Notes under the pieces: model-generated
The model's input: the letters and a program-made list of their open reading frames with translations, nothing else
The model's database searches: none
What the model was told of the DNA's origin: nothing
Source of the DNA: Nymphaea colorata
Taxonomy: Eukaryota; Streptophyta; Magnoliopsida; Nymphaeales; Nymphaeaceae
Length of the DNA: 64,000 nt
NCBI RefSeq assembly: GCF_008831285.2
Contig: NC_045148.1
Coordinates: 17,539,002-17,603,001, forward strand
Reading direction: 5' to 3'
Position numbers and translations under genes: made by a program
Shown here: piece after piece, positions 22,961 to 34,205 of the stretch
Position numbering within the stretch: position 1 is the first letter of the stretch
Layout: the number at the start of each line of letters is the position of its first letter

Positions 22961-24466
22961 CTAGCACTTGTTGGGAGCGAAGCCGACCTGGGAATTGGCC
23001 GAGTCGAACGACACCTTGATGCCCTGCTGCTGCACGTTGCCGATGATGGAGACGGACGACGTCGTGGGCGCGAAGGCGAAGCAAAACGTGCCGGCCGAGT
23101 CGACCGGCACGAGGTAGTTTTTGGCCGGCAGCTGCAGCGACTCGCCCGATCCGAAGTGGAGTGCGATGGTGGCGACGTCCACGCTGGTGCGAGACGACAG
23201 GTCGTAGCAGGTGTCGAAGAGCGAGACGGAGGGCGCGCGGGGAAGGCTCGGGGTAGCTGCGGAAAAGGCGTCTCGGAGGGAGGCGTAGGCGGAAGGAGGG
23301 AGCCGGGTGATGGCCGTTCCGGAGTCCAGGATGACGCCGCCGTTGCCGCTCTCGTCCATCTGGAAGACGGAGGGCGGGATGGAGAGCGGGGATCCACCGA
23401 CGGAGATGCCGGACAGACCCACGTAGTAGAAAGTGTCCATGCGCTTGTTTCTGAGCAATGGCGCCCGAACCAGGTCGGCGCCCTCGGCGGAAGCGGGGCC
23501 GAAAGTAAGCGTCCCGGCCGCGCTGGAATCCCGGTCGACGAGGCAGTAAGAGAATGCCGAGGTAGAGAGCTGGCTGGGGAAAGAGAGAGAACCACCGCCG
23601 AGACCGAGCAGCCCGCCGGCACCCACAAACAGACCCTCATTGTCGTGGCCACAGCCCATGGCGATCCGGTCGACGGACGCGCTGGGCCCGAATGTCATCG
23701 TCTCCGTCGCGAAGTCCCCCACCGTGTAGGATCCGTCCCCATAGGAGACCTGGTACTCGCACGTACCGTTTCTGCAGGCCGATACGTCAAGGGACTTGCA
23801 CTGAGACGAGTCGCACGAGAGAGGCGCGTAGCTCTGGGACGCGGCCGGGTCGAAAATGGGGTCGGCCTGCTGGTAGCAATCGGTGCATGGCTGGCACTGG
23901 ATCCATGTGATGTCGCTGCCCGTGTCGAGGACCACGTAGATAGCCTTGGCGGGGCGCCCGATTCCGATACGGGAGAAGTACTCGCCGCTTCCTTGGGTCA
24001 TGCCCGAGACGATCGGGCCTTCCAGGTCGTCGACCGAGTCGAGTCGCGCACCGAACTCCTCCTCCTCCTCCTCCTCCATCAGGGGCTTAAGGTCCGCCTT
24101 GCTCACGCCCTGGAGCCGGAGGGCCAACCTCGAGTTGAGGGCCTCCACTCGGGCGGCGTCTCGGCGGAGGCGGGCCAGGGTTAGGTTCTTGTAGTCCTTG
24201 TGGCCGGAGGGCTTCAGGGTTTCCCTGGCCCTGAGCTCGAAGGAGGTGGTGCCGTCGGAGGAGGTGGTGGTCGCCAAGGAGAGGGAGTCCTCCAGCACTA
24301 GAGGGGAGCGGGAGAGCAGCTGGTGGGCGGCGGAGAGGGAGGCGGCGACGTCGAGGGTGGCGGTCTTGCCGTGGCCGTGCTTCAGTTCTCTGGAGAAACA
24401 AAATGCAGAAAGAGAAAGGAGGATGGTAAGAGAAGATAAGAGTGAGAAAGCAGCATGCCTCCCCAT
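22961..24466 (-). CDS. Aspartic protease, ASPG1-like (A1 family, nepenthesin type)
   Basis: A single 501-codon exon with no intron. Start: the in-frame codon at 24496 is TTG, so the ATG at 24466 is used; it leads straight into a signal peptide (residues 1-25). A propeptide with an acidic run of seven Glu (131-137, from a CTC repeat) precedes the protease. Catalytic motifs are VLDTGSD (Asp 181) and ILDSGTA (Asp 381). SGEYFSRIGIG, a Cys-rich nepenthesin insert (CQPCTDCYQQ), YGDGS, GCGHDNEGLF, TFYYVGLSGISVGG and the C-terminal IIGNVQQQG are all present. Length and motifs match Arabidopsis ASPARTIC PROTEASE IN GUARD CELL 1 (about 500 residues), linked to ABA and drought responses. Secretory or ER location is inferred from the signal peptide. 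The gene is GC-richer than its neighbourhood. All catalytic residues are intact. Confidence 0.93.
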   Translation of the reverse strand: MGRHAAFSLLSSLTILLSLSAFCFSRELKHGHGKTATLDVAASLSAAHQLLSRSPLVLEDSLSLATTTSSDGTTSFELRARETLKPSGHKDYKNLTLARLRRDAARVEALNSRLALRLQGVSKADLKPLMEEEEEEEFGARLDSVDDLEGPIVSGMTQGSGEYFSRIGIGRPAKAIYVVLDTGSDITWIQCQPCTDCYQQADPIFDPAASQSYAPLSCDSSQCKSLDVSACRNGTCEYQVSYGDGSYTVGDFATETMTFGPSASVDRIAMGCGHDNEGLFVGAGGLLGLGGGSLSFPSQLSTSAFSYCLVDRDSSAAGTLTFGPASAEGADLVRAPLLRNKRMDTFYYVGLSGISVGGSPLSIPPSVFQMDESGNGGVILDSGTAITRLPPSAYASLRDAFSAATPSLPRAPSVSLFDTCYDLSSRTSVDVATIALHFGSGESLQLPAKNYLVPVDSAGTFCFAFAPTTSSVSIIGNVQQQGIKVSFDSANSQVGFAPNKC

Positions 24467-24755
24467 GGCCGCTCTTGGGGAAAGGGAACACAGCAATGCT
24501 ATGAACGAAGGAGTGCAGAGAAAGAGTGAGTTGGGGGCGGGGAGATGAAGATCTATCCAAAGGCACGGACTTCGAAGAGGCAGGGGGCAGTGGGGGTGGG
24601 CTTATAACGGGACGGGAGGGAAGGCGATGGGGCCCACCAAAAGGACGGATCACGTCAGAAGCATTGAGTGGAAAAAACACAGCAGCAGGAAAGGAAAAAG
24701 GAAAAGCGCTCCGTCACCTAATCTATGGGAACGCCCTTTCCTATTCTAAGATTTC

Positions 24756-24767
24756 ATATATAAATAC
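24756..24767 (-). promoter_or_regulatory. Candidate TATA box of the ASPG1-like gene
   Basis: The minus strand reads TATTTATATATG about 290 bp upstream of the ATG at 24466, in an otherwise GC-richer leader. No transcript evidence is available. Confidence 0.35.
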
Positions 24768-26754
24768 TGGAACTGAAGCACGTCACTCCTCTGATCGACT
24801 CTATGACAGTAGCCATTCTTTCCGGTTCTAAGCCCAAACGTATATTAGCGGCTCCGTCCAAGTTCCTCATAGATCAATGTTACGACCCAAAAAGCTTCGA
24901 TAAACACGTCCGTAATTTTTAACAATGGAAGTGGACGTCCTAGTAACTTACTCTCCTTCTCTGCATTTATTTCTCAAAAGGTTAAAACCTTTGCTTCTTT
25001 TCGTTTTTACCCCTCCGACGCCGCGATTCATGGGACCGTTACGTCGACGTGGGGCCTTTCTTTCTTAGGGTGTAATGCCGAAAATACCCCTTCCAGCCTG
25101 GCTGACGTGCTTCTAGGTCACGAGGATCGACGTCCGTATTCGCCCTTTTTGCCATCTCAGGGACCGAAATATACCTCTGACCGTGGCGCGCGGTGGAGAA
25201 TGGGCGGGCCCCACCTCATCAGTCATCAGTCATCCCCCTTTTTTTCTGGCTTTCGCCGCTCCATTGGAGAAGGGAGTAGGTCGTCCTTTTCCTTCCTTCT
25301 TTTAGAATGACCGACGTGCCCCCCTCCGTACGAAAACGGGGTGGGTCGGATGATTTCATTCACATCCGGATCCAATACCAGATTCACTACTTAATGGAGC
25401 GAGCAGATCCAGATCGTTCTTGTTCAAGTCATCACCATTTGGACCAAACGTAGCTTCAAGCCTGAATATTTCAGGCCAAAGCGACGGATCCAAATAAGAG
25501 TGTAACGGTCCATTTCTTCTACGGACTCACCCGGTGCCAGACAGTCTGGTATCCAAGGCCCCCAATAAAGACTGGGCTGTTCACTTCAAATCCTGAAAAA
25601 TTCATTTAATGGCAATCAATTGTTGAGTAGTAAAGCAAATAGTTGTTGATGCATTAATCTCTTCCTTCTTTATACATACAAATGGCCCAGTCACAAAGAA
25701 AGAGCACAGGTGAGAACATGCATCGTCGTTAGTGTGGGCAGTTGCTCACACTAGGCTCACAAACTTTACTTATTTTTATTTTTATGTTAATAATTTCATA
25801 TACTTAGATGTTTATGTATGCGGGCTTAAAACATTAAGGTTATTGAACTAGTGCCCCCACCACCTAAAATTTTTGGCTCTGCTAATGCATGCACCGGCTA
25901 CCCAGCAAACCCTCATGTATGTGGCTTTGCATGTGGGTGACATGTGCACGTTAGCTGACTTACCACGCCTGGACACATGGTGCTGCCGCGGCCGAAGGAT
26001 CGCATTTTGTCGTTCAATCCCGGCCGTCCATCGGTAGCCACATGGCAGACGTCCCCAACAGTATGAATCCACCTAACTCACATGGAGGGCCCGCCTGCTA
26101 TGCGGGTCCAGATCCTGCAATGCAAGAGATACAAGAATACATAATAAATCAGCAAGTGGACTCATGAAAGAGCTCCATGAATTGAGTGACGCGCCCGATC
26201 GCTTTCAAAAGCTGAGGGAAAATTTGGAATTCGATATCAGTTTTAATTTAGATGTCGTATTTGGCGTTCATTCAATCATCGCATGTGGCGTTGCCATCTT
26301 GATAAGCACACGCAAGTTACAATCACCAATCGATGTTGCCCTCGATGTGATCCAAATTATTGGTTCATGTGTGATTGTCTGAAGAGGGAACATGTGTTGC
26401 CATCTTGATCAGCACACATGCAGCATGTTTAATTAAGCCTTTTTTTTTTTTGGTATCCGTATGAAGATGAAACTGCTGTGAGAAATTTTCAGAAAATATT
26501 ACATTTTTTTTATTTATTTTCCAATATCTTTTTAGGTTCATTTTTTATAATTTAATTGAATAAAAACTCTTGAACCAACTTGAGATTTGAAATTCTTTTG
26601 CCCTTCTTAACTTGAAGGATGCGAACAATGGGATGTTAGGTGAAGGAAGCTGGGCGCTGTCCATATGTCATCACGTTGGTACCGATATTGACAACACCGG
26701 TTGGCAGCACGCACCTATCTTTGCGCATGCATGCTTGGGCCACGGTGGGGGATG
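24768..26754. other. Spacer without recognisable gene
   Basis: Short ORFs lack motifs. About 25726-25874 resembles a small element (GTGTGGGCAGTTGC at one end, AATTTTTGGCTCTGC at the other) related to the one at 30417-30580. Confidence 0.4.
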
Positions 26755-27115
26755 TATAACAACCCAACCTACTCTTGGGCTCGAGCCCCTGGTTCGGCGG
26801 ATTCCAATCCGCCTCCTAACAGTTTCAGCTTTAGCTCTCGAAAAGGCTAAGAACCAAAACAATCATCTCATTAATGATCTCCCTTTATAAGCCATTGAAA
26901 ATTCCTCACAATCTTCTATGAAGAACTAAATTTTTTGAGTGTTACAATCCATCCCTCATAAGACACACGCGTCTGTACGTGTAATACTTCAGGTCCGAGT
27001 GTTGAAACTGCTCTGATACCACTATAACAACCCGGCTCACTCCTAGGCTCGGGCCGCTCGTTAGACGGATTTCAACCCAATTTTCGATACACGACTAAAT
27101 TTCTGGAATGTTACA
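26755..27115 (-). mobile_element. TRIM-like miniature LTR retrotransposon
   Basis: Two direct repeats lie at 26755-26946 and 27023-27115; on the minus strand both start TGTAAC and end GTTATA. Between them is a canonical primer site for tRNA-Met (TGGTATCAGAGC, minus strand, 27021-27010) beside the upper repeat. A purine tract (GAGGGATGGAT) lies beside the lower repeat. The internal region is only about 75 bp, so the element has no genes and would depend on other elements for mobility. The upper LTR is half the length of the lower one, so it has an internal deletion of about 100 bp. Flanking GGATG and AGATG may be a 5-bp target duplication with one change. Confidence 0.75.
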
Positions 27116-27616
27116 AGATGAGCCTTCCACTTACCAGGTTCTTGAAACACAAGGCCAACCAATAATTTTAAGTCATGTTCCAAACATCGGCACAACTCCC
27201 ACACGGCAAGCCAGGAAATTAGCTTGTTTTTTGCTGACACGATAAGTAACAAGGAAGCAGGGTAGGGATGGTGCAAGGTCGAACCCAGTTCAGATCAGTG
27301 TTTGGACCTGACGATTGGGGCTCATACTCGATTATGCGGATCCCCTCATAATCATCTACCAAATGCAGAGCCTTACGCTAGCTTCAGTTGGATTCTAATC
27401 AGGTTTTGGGTTTTGTTCATAGCCAATTTTTAATTCTTCTTGGAATCGACACCCAAATCTAAATGTTATTATTTAAACAAAACTCTTGTTTCCATTACCA
27501 GCAAGATCAAGCAAATCTAATTCCTGGATATCAAGCAATGCAATAAAGAAAGTCTTTGGCAGCATGTTCAATTGATAAATGCTGGCGATCCCTTTCGAAA
27601 ATGACTTAATTGGTTG

Positions 27617-27647
<31 letters not shown>

Positions 27648-29905
27648 TCGGTTAATTGGAACCTGAAACATAGCTACCCACAAAGTGTGATGTCGGTCAT
27701 TGGTCTACAAGTTGGATTTGGGGTTCGTTGTATTTTCTAAGGAATGAAACATGATGAATTTGGTGAATATGATAATTTAAGTGGTGGAGCAGACATCAAT
27801 CCCAGCTCCAAATTAAGAAAATTCCATATGATTTTCTTTTTCCATGAAGAAATTAAGAGGCATTTTTGCAACATCGAAACATTAAATATATTTTCTGATA
27901 CTGCCAAAATCCAGATACCGATTTTAAAGATTTCATTTCTTATGCACAATAAAATTTGGGGGCACTAAATGGGCAATGCTGTGAGTTTCATTTTGCTGCC
28001 TAACCTTTTTAAAAGGGAGTGGTGTCAAGGTCCACTCTTGTTGTAAAAAGGGAAAAAAAAAATTACACTAACCCGACTTCGATTCCTTCTTCCTAAGTCT
28101 CTTAAAATTACAGAAACTTCATTGCTTCTTTTATAAAGAGCCAAGGTTAATATTTTTTACATATTTTTATTGTTTGATAGATGCTTTCCTTCAAAATTTC
28201 TCAAGACAGAAGGACAAATGTTAAAATAACACACATTCCGGGACGTAAAAGGATCAGACATTGGATTTAGAAAAACAGATTCAGATTCAATTACTGGTTG
28301 AACTTGGTATGCAGTTACATAAACACATACATTATCTGACTGAGATTTGACAAAGATCTGGCTCGATTACGTTTAGACGTCAGATATTATACTAGTGACC
28401 AGATTCAAATTCAAGTTTAACAAATAAAGTTCAGATCTTATTTTTTACTTGCATTCCACTGATGGCTTGTTGTGATGATATTCAGTGATCGGAGGACTCC
28501 TAGTTTCGATCTGCGTTGATCCAAATACTGAACATAATCGGAGCGTAAGTTCATTGAAGCATATTCGTAGATTGCTTATGCTTCTACTCCATCTACACCA
28601 ACTGTTTTCGAGTCCGAACCAAATTGGAACACTTTCAGGGCCAACTTATATATATACACATATATCTACCTAATTGGTCTTCTTTGTTTGATCTTGATCC
28701 AACAAAATGTACAAAACAAAGCATGCCCCAACCCAAACAATGAAGACACCAATACATAATTTAGTTGGAAAGAGAACCAGTGGAAAAGTAAGATTAAGAA
28801 GAAAAGGAAGTTGATGAAAGTGCTAGATGGGACTGAGAGAAACAATATGGTGCAATACAAATAAATTGATTCAGCAAATATTGAAGGTGGTGATCTGGGT
28901 CTGGCCCAATCCAAAGTCCATAATATTGATGAACCTGGTGTTTGATTAGATCCAAATAGGGATGGGATTCAATTAGGTTTGATTTGGCCCCCCGCCATGT
29001 TGTTACAACAAAGTGGTAGAGAATCCCAAGCTAGAAATCAAGCTATTTTGGATTTGACGTGCAATTTTTCTCTCTTCGGGAATCTCTGTATTCACTTCCG
29101 TGGATATCGCAATCCAATACATGCAAAAACCAAACTTTAGAGTTCCAATTATATTTTGCCGCCGAATCTGCAGTTGACTCACAGGAGTCCAATATTTGGT
29201 TTAATACATATGGTAATTAACCACATAAATGTTATTTGATTTTTTTGCTTTTGGTTCTAATATGATTGTTTGATAGATTCGCACAACTAATTTAGTTGCA
29301 CTTAGAGATTTTCATGAAAATCTAGTTTAAGAGATGTTAAATTTTAAGTTAGGTGAAAATCAGACTTGTTGTCATAGGCCTGATTTTTGCCTAACTTTAA
29401 CTTCAAATGACTATATCTCTCAAACTAGAAATCGTTTTTGCAATATGTAAAAAAGCCTGGGTCTTCTGGATGTGTCTAGTATGTGCTTACCAATTTGCAT
29501 GTACTTTCATTAGAATTTAGCCTCTATATCAAGCAAATTTCATAAATTGGTTTTTATGTTTCAAATTTCGGATGGAACTAAATTTTGAAATTATGCAGGT
29601 GAGGAACTGCTGGAGTCCCAGCATTAATATTCTACAGGTGTACCCAGCTCAAGTTTGAGGGGGTAAGACTGCTGAGTCTTGGCTTTTGCTTGGAAGCCCT
29701 AGCTCAAGTTGTGCTTGAACTTGAATCAAGCCTGCTTGTTGAAGTTCAGCAAAAACACGCTTAAGAAATTAAGCTCACACTCAAGCTTCACTTAGCTTAG
29801 CTAAAGCAGTCAGCTTACCTTAGCTTAGCTGAATTGCAAGGGGTTTTTCAACAGGAAAGCATGTAAAAACTATCCATAGGGCCATCCTTCATGAGTGAGT
29901 AAACG

Positions 29906-30110
29906 GCAACTCTAGTTATCCATAGTCACCTAGTATCAATCGGGATGGACAGTTGAAAGTAAAATTAAAAAAAAATGTATAAACTAATATTAAATGATGA
30001 AAATGTTCATTATCTTTTTTCTTCTTGTTTTTCTCAACGTCGTTCGTCATAATAAATCAGACAGTTCTCATGAGTAAGTTGCGTGACTCTGAATAGCTAG
30101 AGTCGCCATT
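29906..30110. repeat. Diverged foldback (inverted repeat)
   Basis: The left arm GGCAACTCTAGTTATCCATA and the reverse complement of the right arm (GGCGACTCTAGCTATTCAGA) agree at most positions, with a roughly 150-bp AT-rich loop. It may be an old MITE. Confidence 0.4.
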
Positions 30111-30416
30111 CAATATTCCCATCCTTAGTACCAAACATAATATACATTTGTGATAAAAATGTGAAACATGATCTACATATGCTTTTTTAATAGCAGAGCT
30201 GCTATGTCGAGCATATGGAGCCCGAGTTCAAAAAGATATGAAATATTCAAGACTACAAAGCTAGACTTCAGATCCTTTGGTCCGTTGTTGACATCTCAGT
30301 TTAAATCGAATGAAATATTTAAGGCGGAACTGTAGGATACATAGTTAGTGACAGAAGTTAATTATTTCTTACATAGCCTAAGAGAGAAACGACGTTTCAT
30401 GGAATAGCTTGTAGGC

Positions 30417-30580
30417 AAGGGCGAGGTAGGTGTGGGCAACTGCCCACATAAACCTGTACTTAATTGATATTGACACCTCAGGACAGTTTTTTTTTTTTTT
30501 CATTTACATGTTGATGGTCGTTGAAAAATTATAACTTGGTACTAGTGCCTCTTACCTAGAAATTTCTGGCTCAACCCCTA
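30417..30580. mobile_element. Probable small inverted-repeat element
   Basis: The left end AAGGGCGAGG and right end GGCTCAACCCCT are imperfect inverted copies. The right end is close to that of the 186-bp element at 9512-9697 (TCTGGCTCCACCCCT). A T-tract lies inside. No clear target duplication was seen. Confidence 0.4.
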
Positions 30581-31254
30581 CATGTTGGTTCTGAGATTGG
30601 TCGCAATCTTCGATAACGGTGATGAATTTTCAATCCAGTTTTTCTTTAATTGAGCAACCTAGTTACTTTAGAAATTTTAATGAACATTTAGTTTTTGTAA
30701 ACATATTTGTCAAGCGAGAACTGTTGAGCAATAAAATTAACACGAGCTATTAAAACAAAAACAAATCTTTGGTTGACAAGAAGGCGAGGATGAGGAACAC
30801 CTGAGTTTGTAAAGGACTACATAATTAAGTAGGTCTTTATTATATGAATTAAGAATTTTCATATAACAGATCTTTTAAGAACATTGATCGCTTCCAAGCC
30901 ATCCTTTCTTTTGTATCTTACATGGGGAAACCGTACTCGCGCTTGCGAATGAAGTTACCGGGGCGCCAATAACTGAATGTTTTGGCAATGAATTTCTTGT
31001 TTTGTGAACAAGATTTATCACGTAACACTTACATAAAAAAATTTACTTTGGCCTCTGTAAACAGTCCGTAGACTGTTTGAAAACCCTTACCTCAGTTTCT
31101 TACGAGCAATCGTAACCATGAGATCAGCCTGTATGTTCTCCAAAGTGAATCTTGAAAATACTTTGCGGGCCCTGGAACTTGTGTCTCTTTCTTTTTGACA
31201 ATCAGGAAAAAGGTTTTAGCCACTGATAAATGGAAACTACTCTTACTTTGGCTG

Positions 31255-31256
<2 letters not shown>

Positions 31257-31349
<93 letters not shown>
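31257..31349. repeat. Adjacent (AT)n and (GA)n microsatellites
   Basis: About 38 bp of AT alternation at 31257-31295 is followed by about 54 bp of GA at 31296-31349. The nearby element at 31363 starts 14 bp further on. Confidence 0.95.
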
Positions 31350-31351
<2 letters not shown>

Positions 31352-31362
31352 ATTGTTTCACA

Positions 31363-31786
31363 AGGGATGTCAATATATCTGATTTGAATCGGATATCCGA
31401 CCGATCCAATCCGAAAAAAACGGATATGGATAAAAATTTAATATCCGATTAAGAAATCGAATCGGATTCGGATTTAATAAATGACATCCGATCGGATTCG
31501 GATTCGGATATACATGAATATCGGATCGGATTCGGATACGGATTCGGATCGGATTCAGTTTTAGACAAATATCCTATATCTAATGCTTGAAAGGTTCAAA
31601 ATTCGGATTCGGATTCGGATATAAATATAAAAATCGGATTCGGATTGTAAAATCGGATTTTGGATTCGGATTCGGATATGACTTTGCTTTGTCCGAATTC
31701 GAATCCGAATCCGAATATATGAATATCCGAAAAAACAGATATGGTTGAAGATATATCCGATCCGAATCCGATCCGTTGACATCCCT
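31363..31786. mobile_element. 424-bp element made of GGATTC/GAATCC repeats with inverted ends
   Basis: Perfect 11-bp terminal inverted repeats, AGGGATGTCAA at 31363-31373 and TTGACATCCCT at 31776-31786, bound a body of degenerate CGGATT hexamers on the left and centre and CGAATC hexamers on the right. Much of it could fold back on itself. The structure is typical of non-autonomous DNA transposons of plants. No 8-bp target duplication is evident, perhaps because the left flank is microsatellite. Confidence 0.65.
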
Positions 31787-34063
31787 AGGCAGAAGCCCTT
31801 TGAAATGGACAAGGAATGTGTTAGAGCTAAGCTAATTCGATCAAGAGCCTCCGACAAACAAAAACCAAAAAAACAAAAGGGAAAAGGAAGTCTAAAAGAC
31901 TCATGCGTCTTCTTCAACCAGCCCGCCAATCATGCCACTAATTACTTGTTCCTTCCCCGTACCTGCAAAAGAAAACAAGGCCCGGAGGACAAATTTCTTG
32001 GTTATAAATCTTGTCTGCTTTCCCCCCACTCACGCGTTGCAATTATGCATGAACTCCTTGCAAAACGACATGGAATGATTGGAAAAGTCTAAATAGCTTG
32101 ATTTTCGGTGCATCGGAAGGTATATTAATATCACCTCTGCAGTTACTCAGAGAATCATGGGTATATTAATCCCCATGGTGGTCTCCACGCGGTTTTACTT
32201 GCTTAGGACCCAACGTCATGGTGTCTACAGGCCCCATATTCATCGAGTTCCACCCTTTCTCTCATCCAACCCAGTCAGGTTTGCATTACTTTGTCAAAGT
32301 CTTCACCATTATAAAGTGGGGTTCCCCAAAAAGAAGAAACTTCTTCATGTCAAAATATCAACAACAAGATCTCATAAAACAGTAAGTTAGGCGACCATGG
32401 TAGTTTGTGTGGGCAAAGTGTCCTTGATTTTATTTTGAGCGCACTGCGTTTCACTTTTCTTTTCAGCAAATAAACGAGTCATGGAAATATGAACTATCAA
32501 GTGAAGTTTCTCCGTCCAGGCCACCCTGAAATATGTTCAGGCCATTCAAACGCCCCCAATTAGGGATGAGCCTGCTACTCGTTTGATCATGTTGAAGAAG
32601 ATAATGGAGGATAAGCCCAATGAGATCGCTTGACACTAGAAATGAATATAATATCCAAGACCATAAAGACAGTGACAATCACATTTATTGTTCAAGCTAC
32701 ACCCATATGGATCGGCAGAGATGTGGTTGAGCCATTTCCATGAGGTCCACAGAAAAGAAGGCAAACCACTTACATGATCAGGGGCAGCCAGTCAACCTCT
32801 AGGTTGTACAGTATGGTGGGGAGTTGCTGATCCACAGTGTAGCTTTTCTTGTATAGATCACATGTACCCAACAGCAGAAATCAAGGAAAATTTCAGGATC
32901 AATCGCTGCATACGCTTGAGTGACTGTGACTGTGACTGTGACTGTGAGAGTGTCGCCCTGGATGAGAAGATTGTCTCCACCGACCTTCCCTCGTCCGTGG
33001 TCTCGTCCCCATGATTGCGTTGCGTGAAGGAGTGGCGGATGCGAGTGGAGTCCCATCATTGCTTCTCTTTTTCCTTCGTTGCTCGCAAAAATTACAGCGA
33101 TTCATTCACGGCCTTTCGTCCGGCGGATGGGCGCTATTAAATGCATGGCTGTCGGACAAGGAAAGATCGGCCCTTTTGTCATTGTCAAAACTCCTGCTAC
33201 GCATTAATGACTCTCTCTCTCTCTCTCAAGACTTCCCTGTTTTTACGGGAACCGAGAAGGCCCAGCCTGCTCGTGCAGCTTGCTTACAGGTGAAAATAAC
33301 CTGCAAATCGCCAATCTTGGGAACGCCAGGACACAAGAACGTCCCTTCCTTGCGTTTTACATTCCCGTCCGCCGTTTGCAAGACACTGCGGAATGTCGAG
33401 TGAAATTGTTTTTCGGGGTATAACTGCGGCGCAAACAAGCTTTTAGCGGCGTTTCCAATGGGACAGCCTTAATTTAGAGTAAACGGTCCCTTACGTCATA
33501 GAGAGGCAGGCACGTTGAAACTCCATGCGGGGATTACAATAAAGGGACTCAACCATGTCCAGGGGCTTTCGTCTTGGGATAGTCATGTCATTAGATGAAT
33601 CTCTCAACTAGAATAACTGAATGGGTTCGCTTTCGTATGGCTCAATTGAGATCTTTCATTGGAATTCAATTAATTAGAGATTGGAATCGCAGTTCATCGG
33701 TAATCGGTTGTACTCGATATAAACTGTTTTTCTCGCAATGTAGGTCTGTTTCTGATTATTGGTCAGCCCATTTATTTAGATTTCGCAGAAAAGTAGATTT
33801 GAGAATGGTAAAAGGGGAGAGTGGGGGAGTTGTGCACTCATTGTCACGGCAACTGGTGAGTAAAACTGTTGACTAGAAAGACATGCGCTCCCACTTCTCT
33901 CCCTCGTTTCTCCTATGTCCTCCCGCTAATCTCGCACTTTTCGTCGTCGTTGCCTCCCTCTCTCTTCTCCCCTTCTCGAACGCTGCCTTGTATCCATCTC
34001 TTAAGTGACCGAACCCGCAATGAAAGCCAGAAACGGCGGAATCGCGGCTTCTTACAGTCTGCC
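31787..34063. other. Spacer and 5' region of RLP4
   Basis: No gene recognised. A short TGTGAC hexamer array lies at about 32921-32947. The last 200 bp are pyrimidine-rich and probably include the RLP4 leader; an upstream ATG out of frame with the RLP4 start occurs near 33881. Confidence 0.4.
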
Positions 34064-34163
34064 ATGATGTCTCGCCTCCCTCTACTGTTGTTGCTCCCCC
34101 TCCTCCTTCATTTCCTACCTCTGCTCTCCCATTCTGCTTCCTTTTACAGTAAGGAACTCCCTC

Positions 34164-34205
<42 letters not shown>

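Larger units (their letters stand above)
27116..31256. other. Repeat-rich spacer
   Basis: No gene recognised. Contents: (AT)n at 27617-27644, a CAAGCTTA-rich block (29690-29850), a diverged foldback (arms near 29906-29930 and 30080-30110) and a probable small element at 30417-30580. Confidence 0.45.

Noticed and set aside
22901-24184. 427-codon plus-strand ORF opposite the aspartic protease
   Set aside because: It is the antisense shadow of a GC-rich gene; it has no family motifs and shows Arg/Gly-rich reverse-frame composition.
24467-24496. Ten-residue N-terminal extension of the aspartic protease
   Set aside because: It would start at TTG; the ATG at 24466 leads directly into the signal peptide.
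27260-27300. tRNA B-box-like GGTCGAACCC
   Set aside because: No A-box or cloverleaf fits around it.
33869-34063. Longer RLP4 N-terminus in the same frame
   Set aside because: It begins with TTG; the first ATG is at 34064 and is followed by a good signal peptide.
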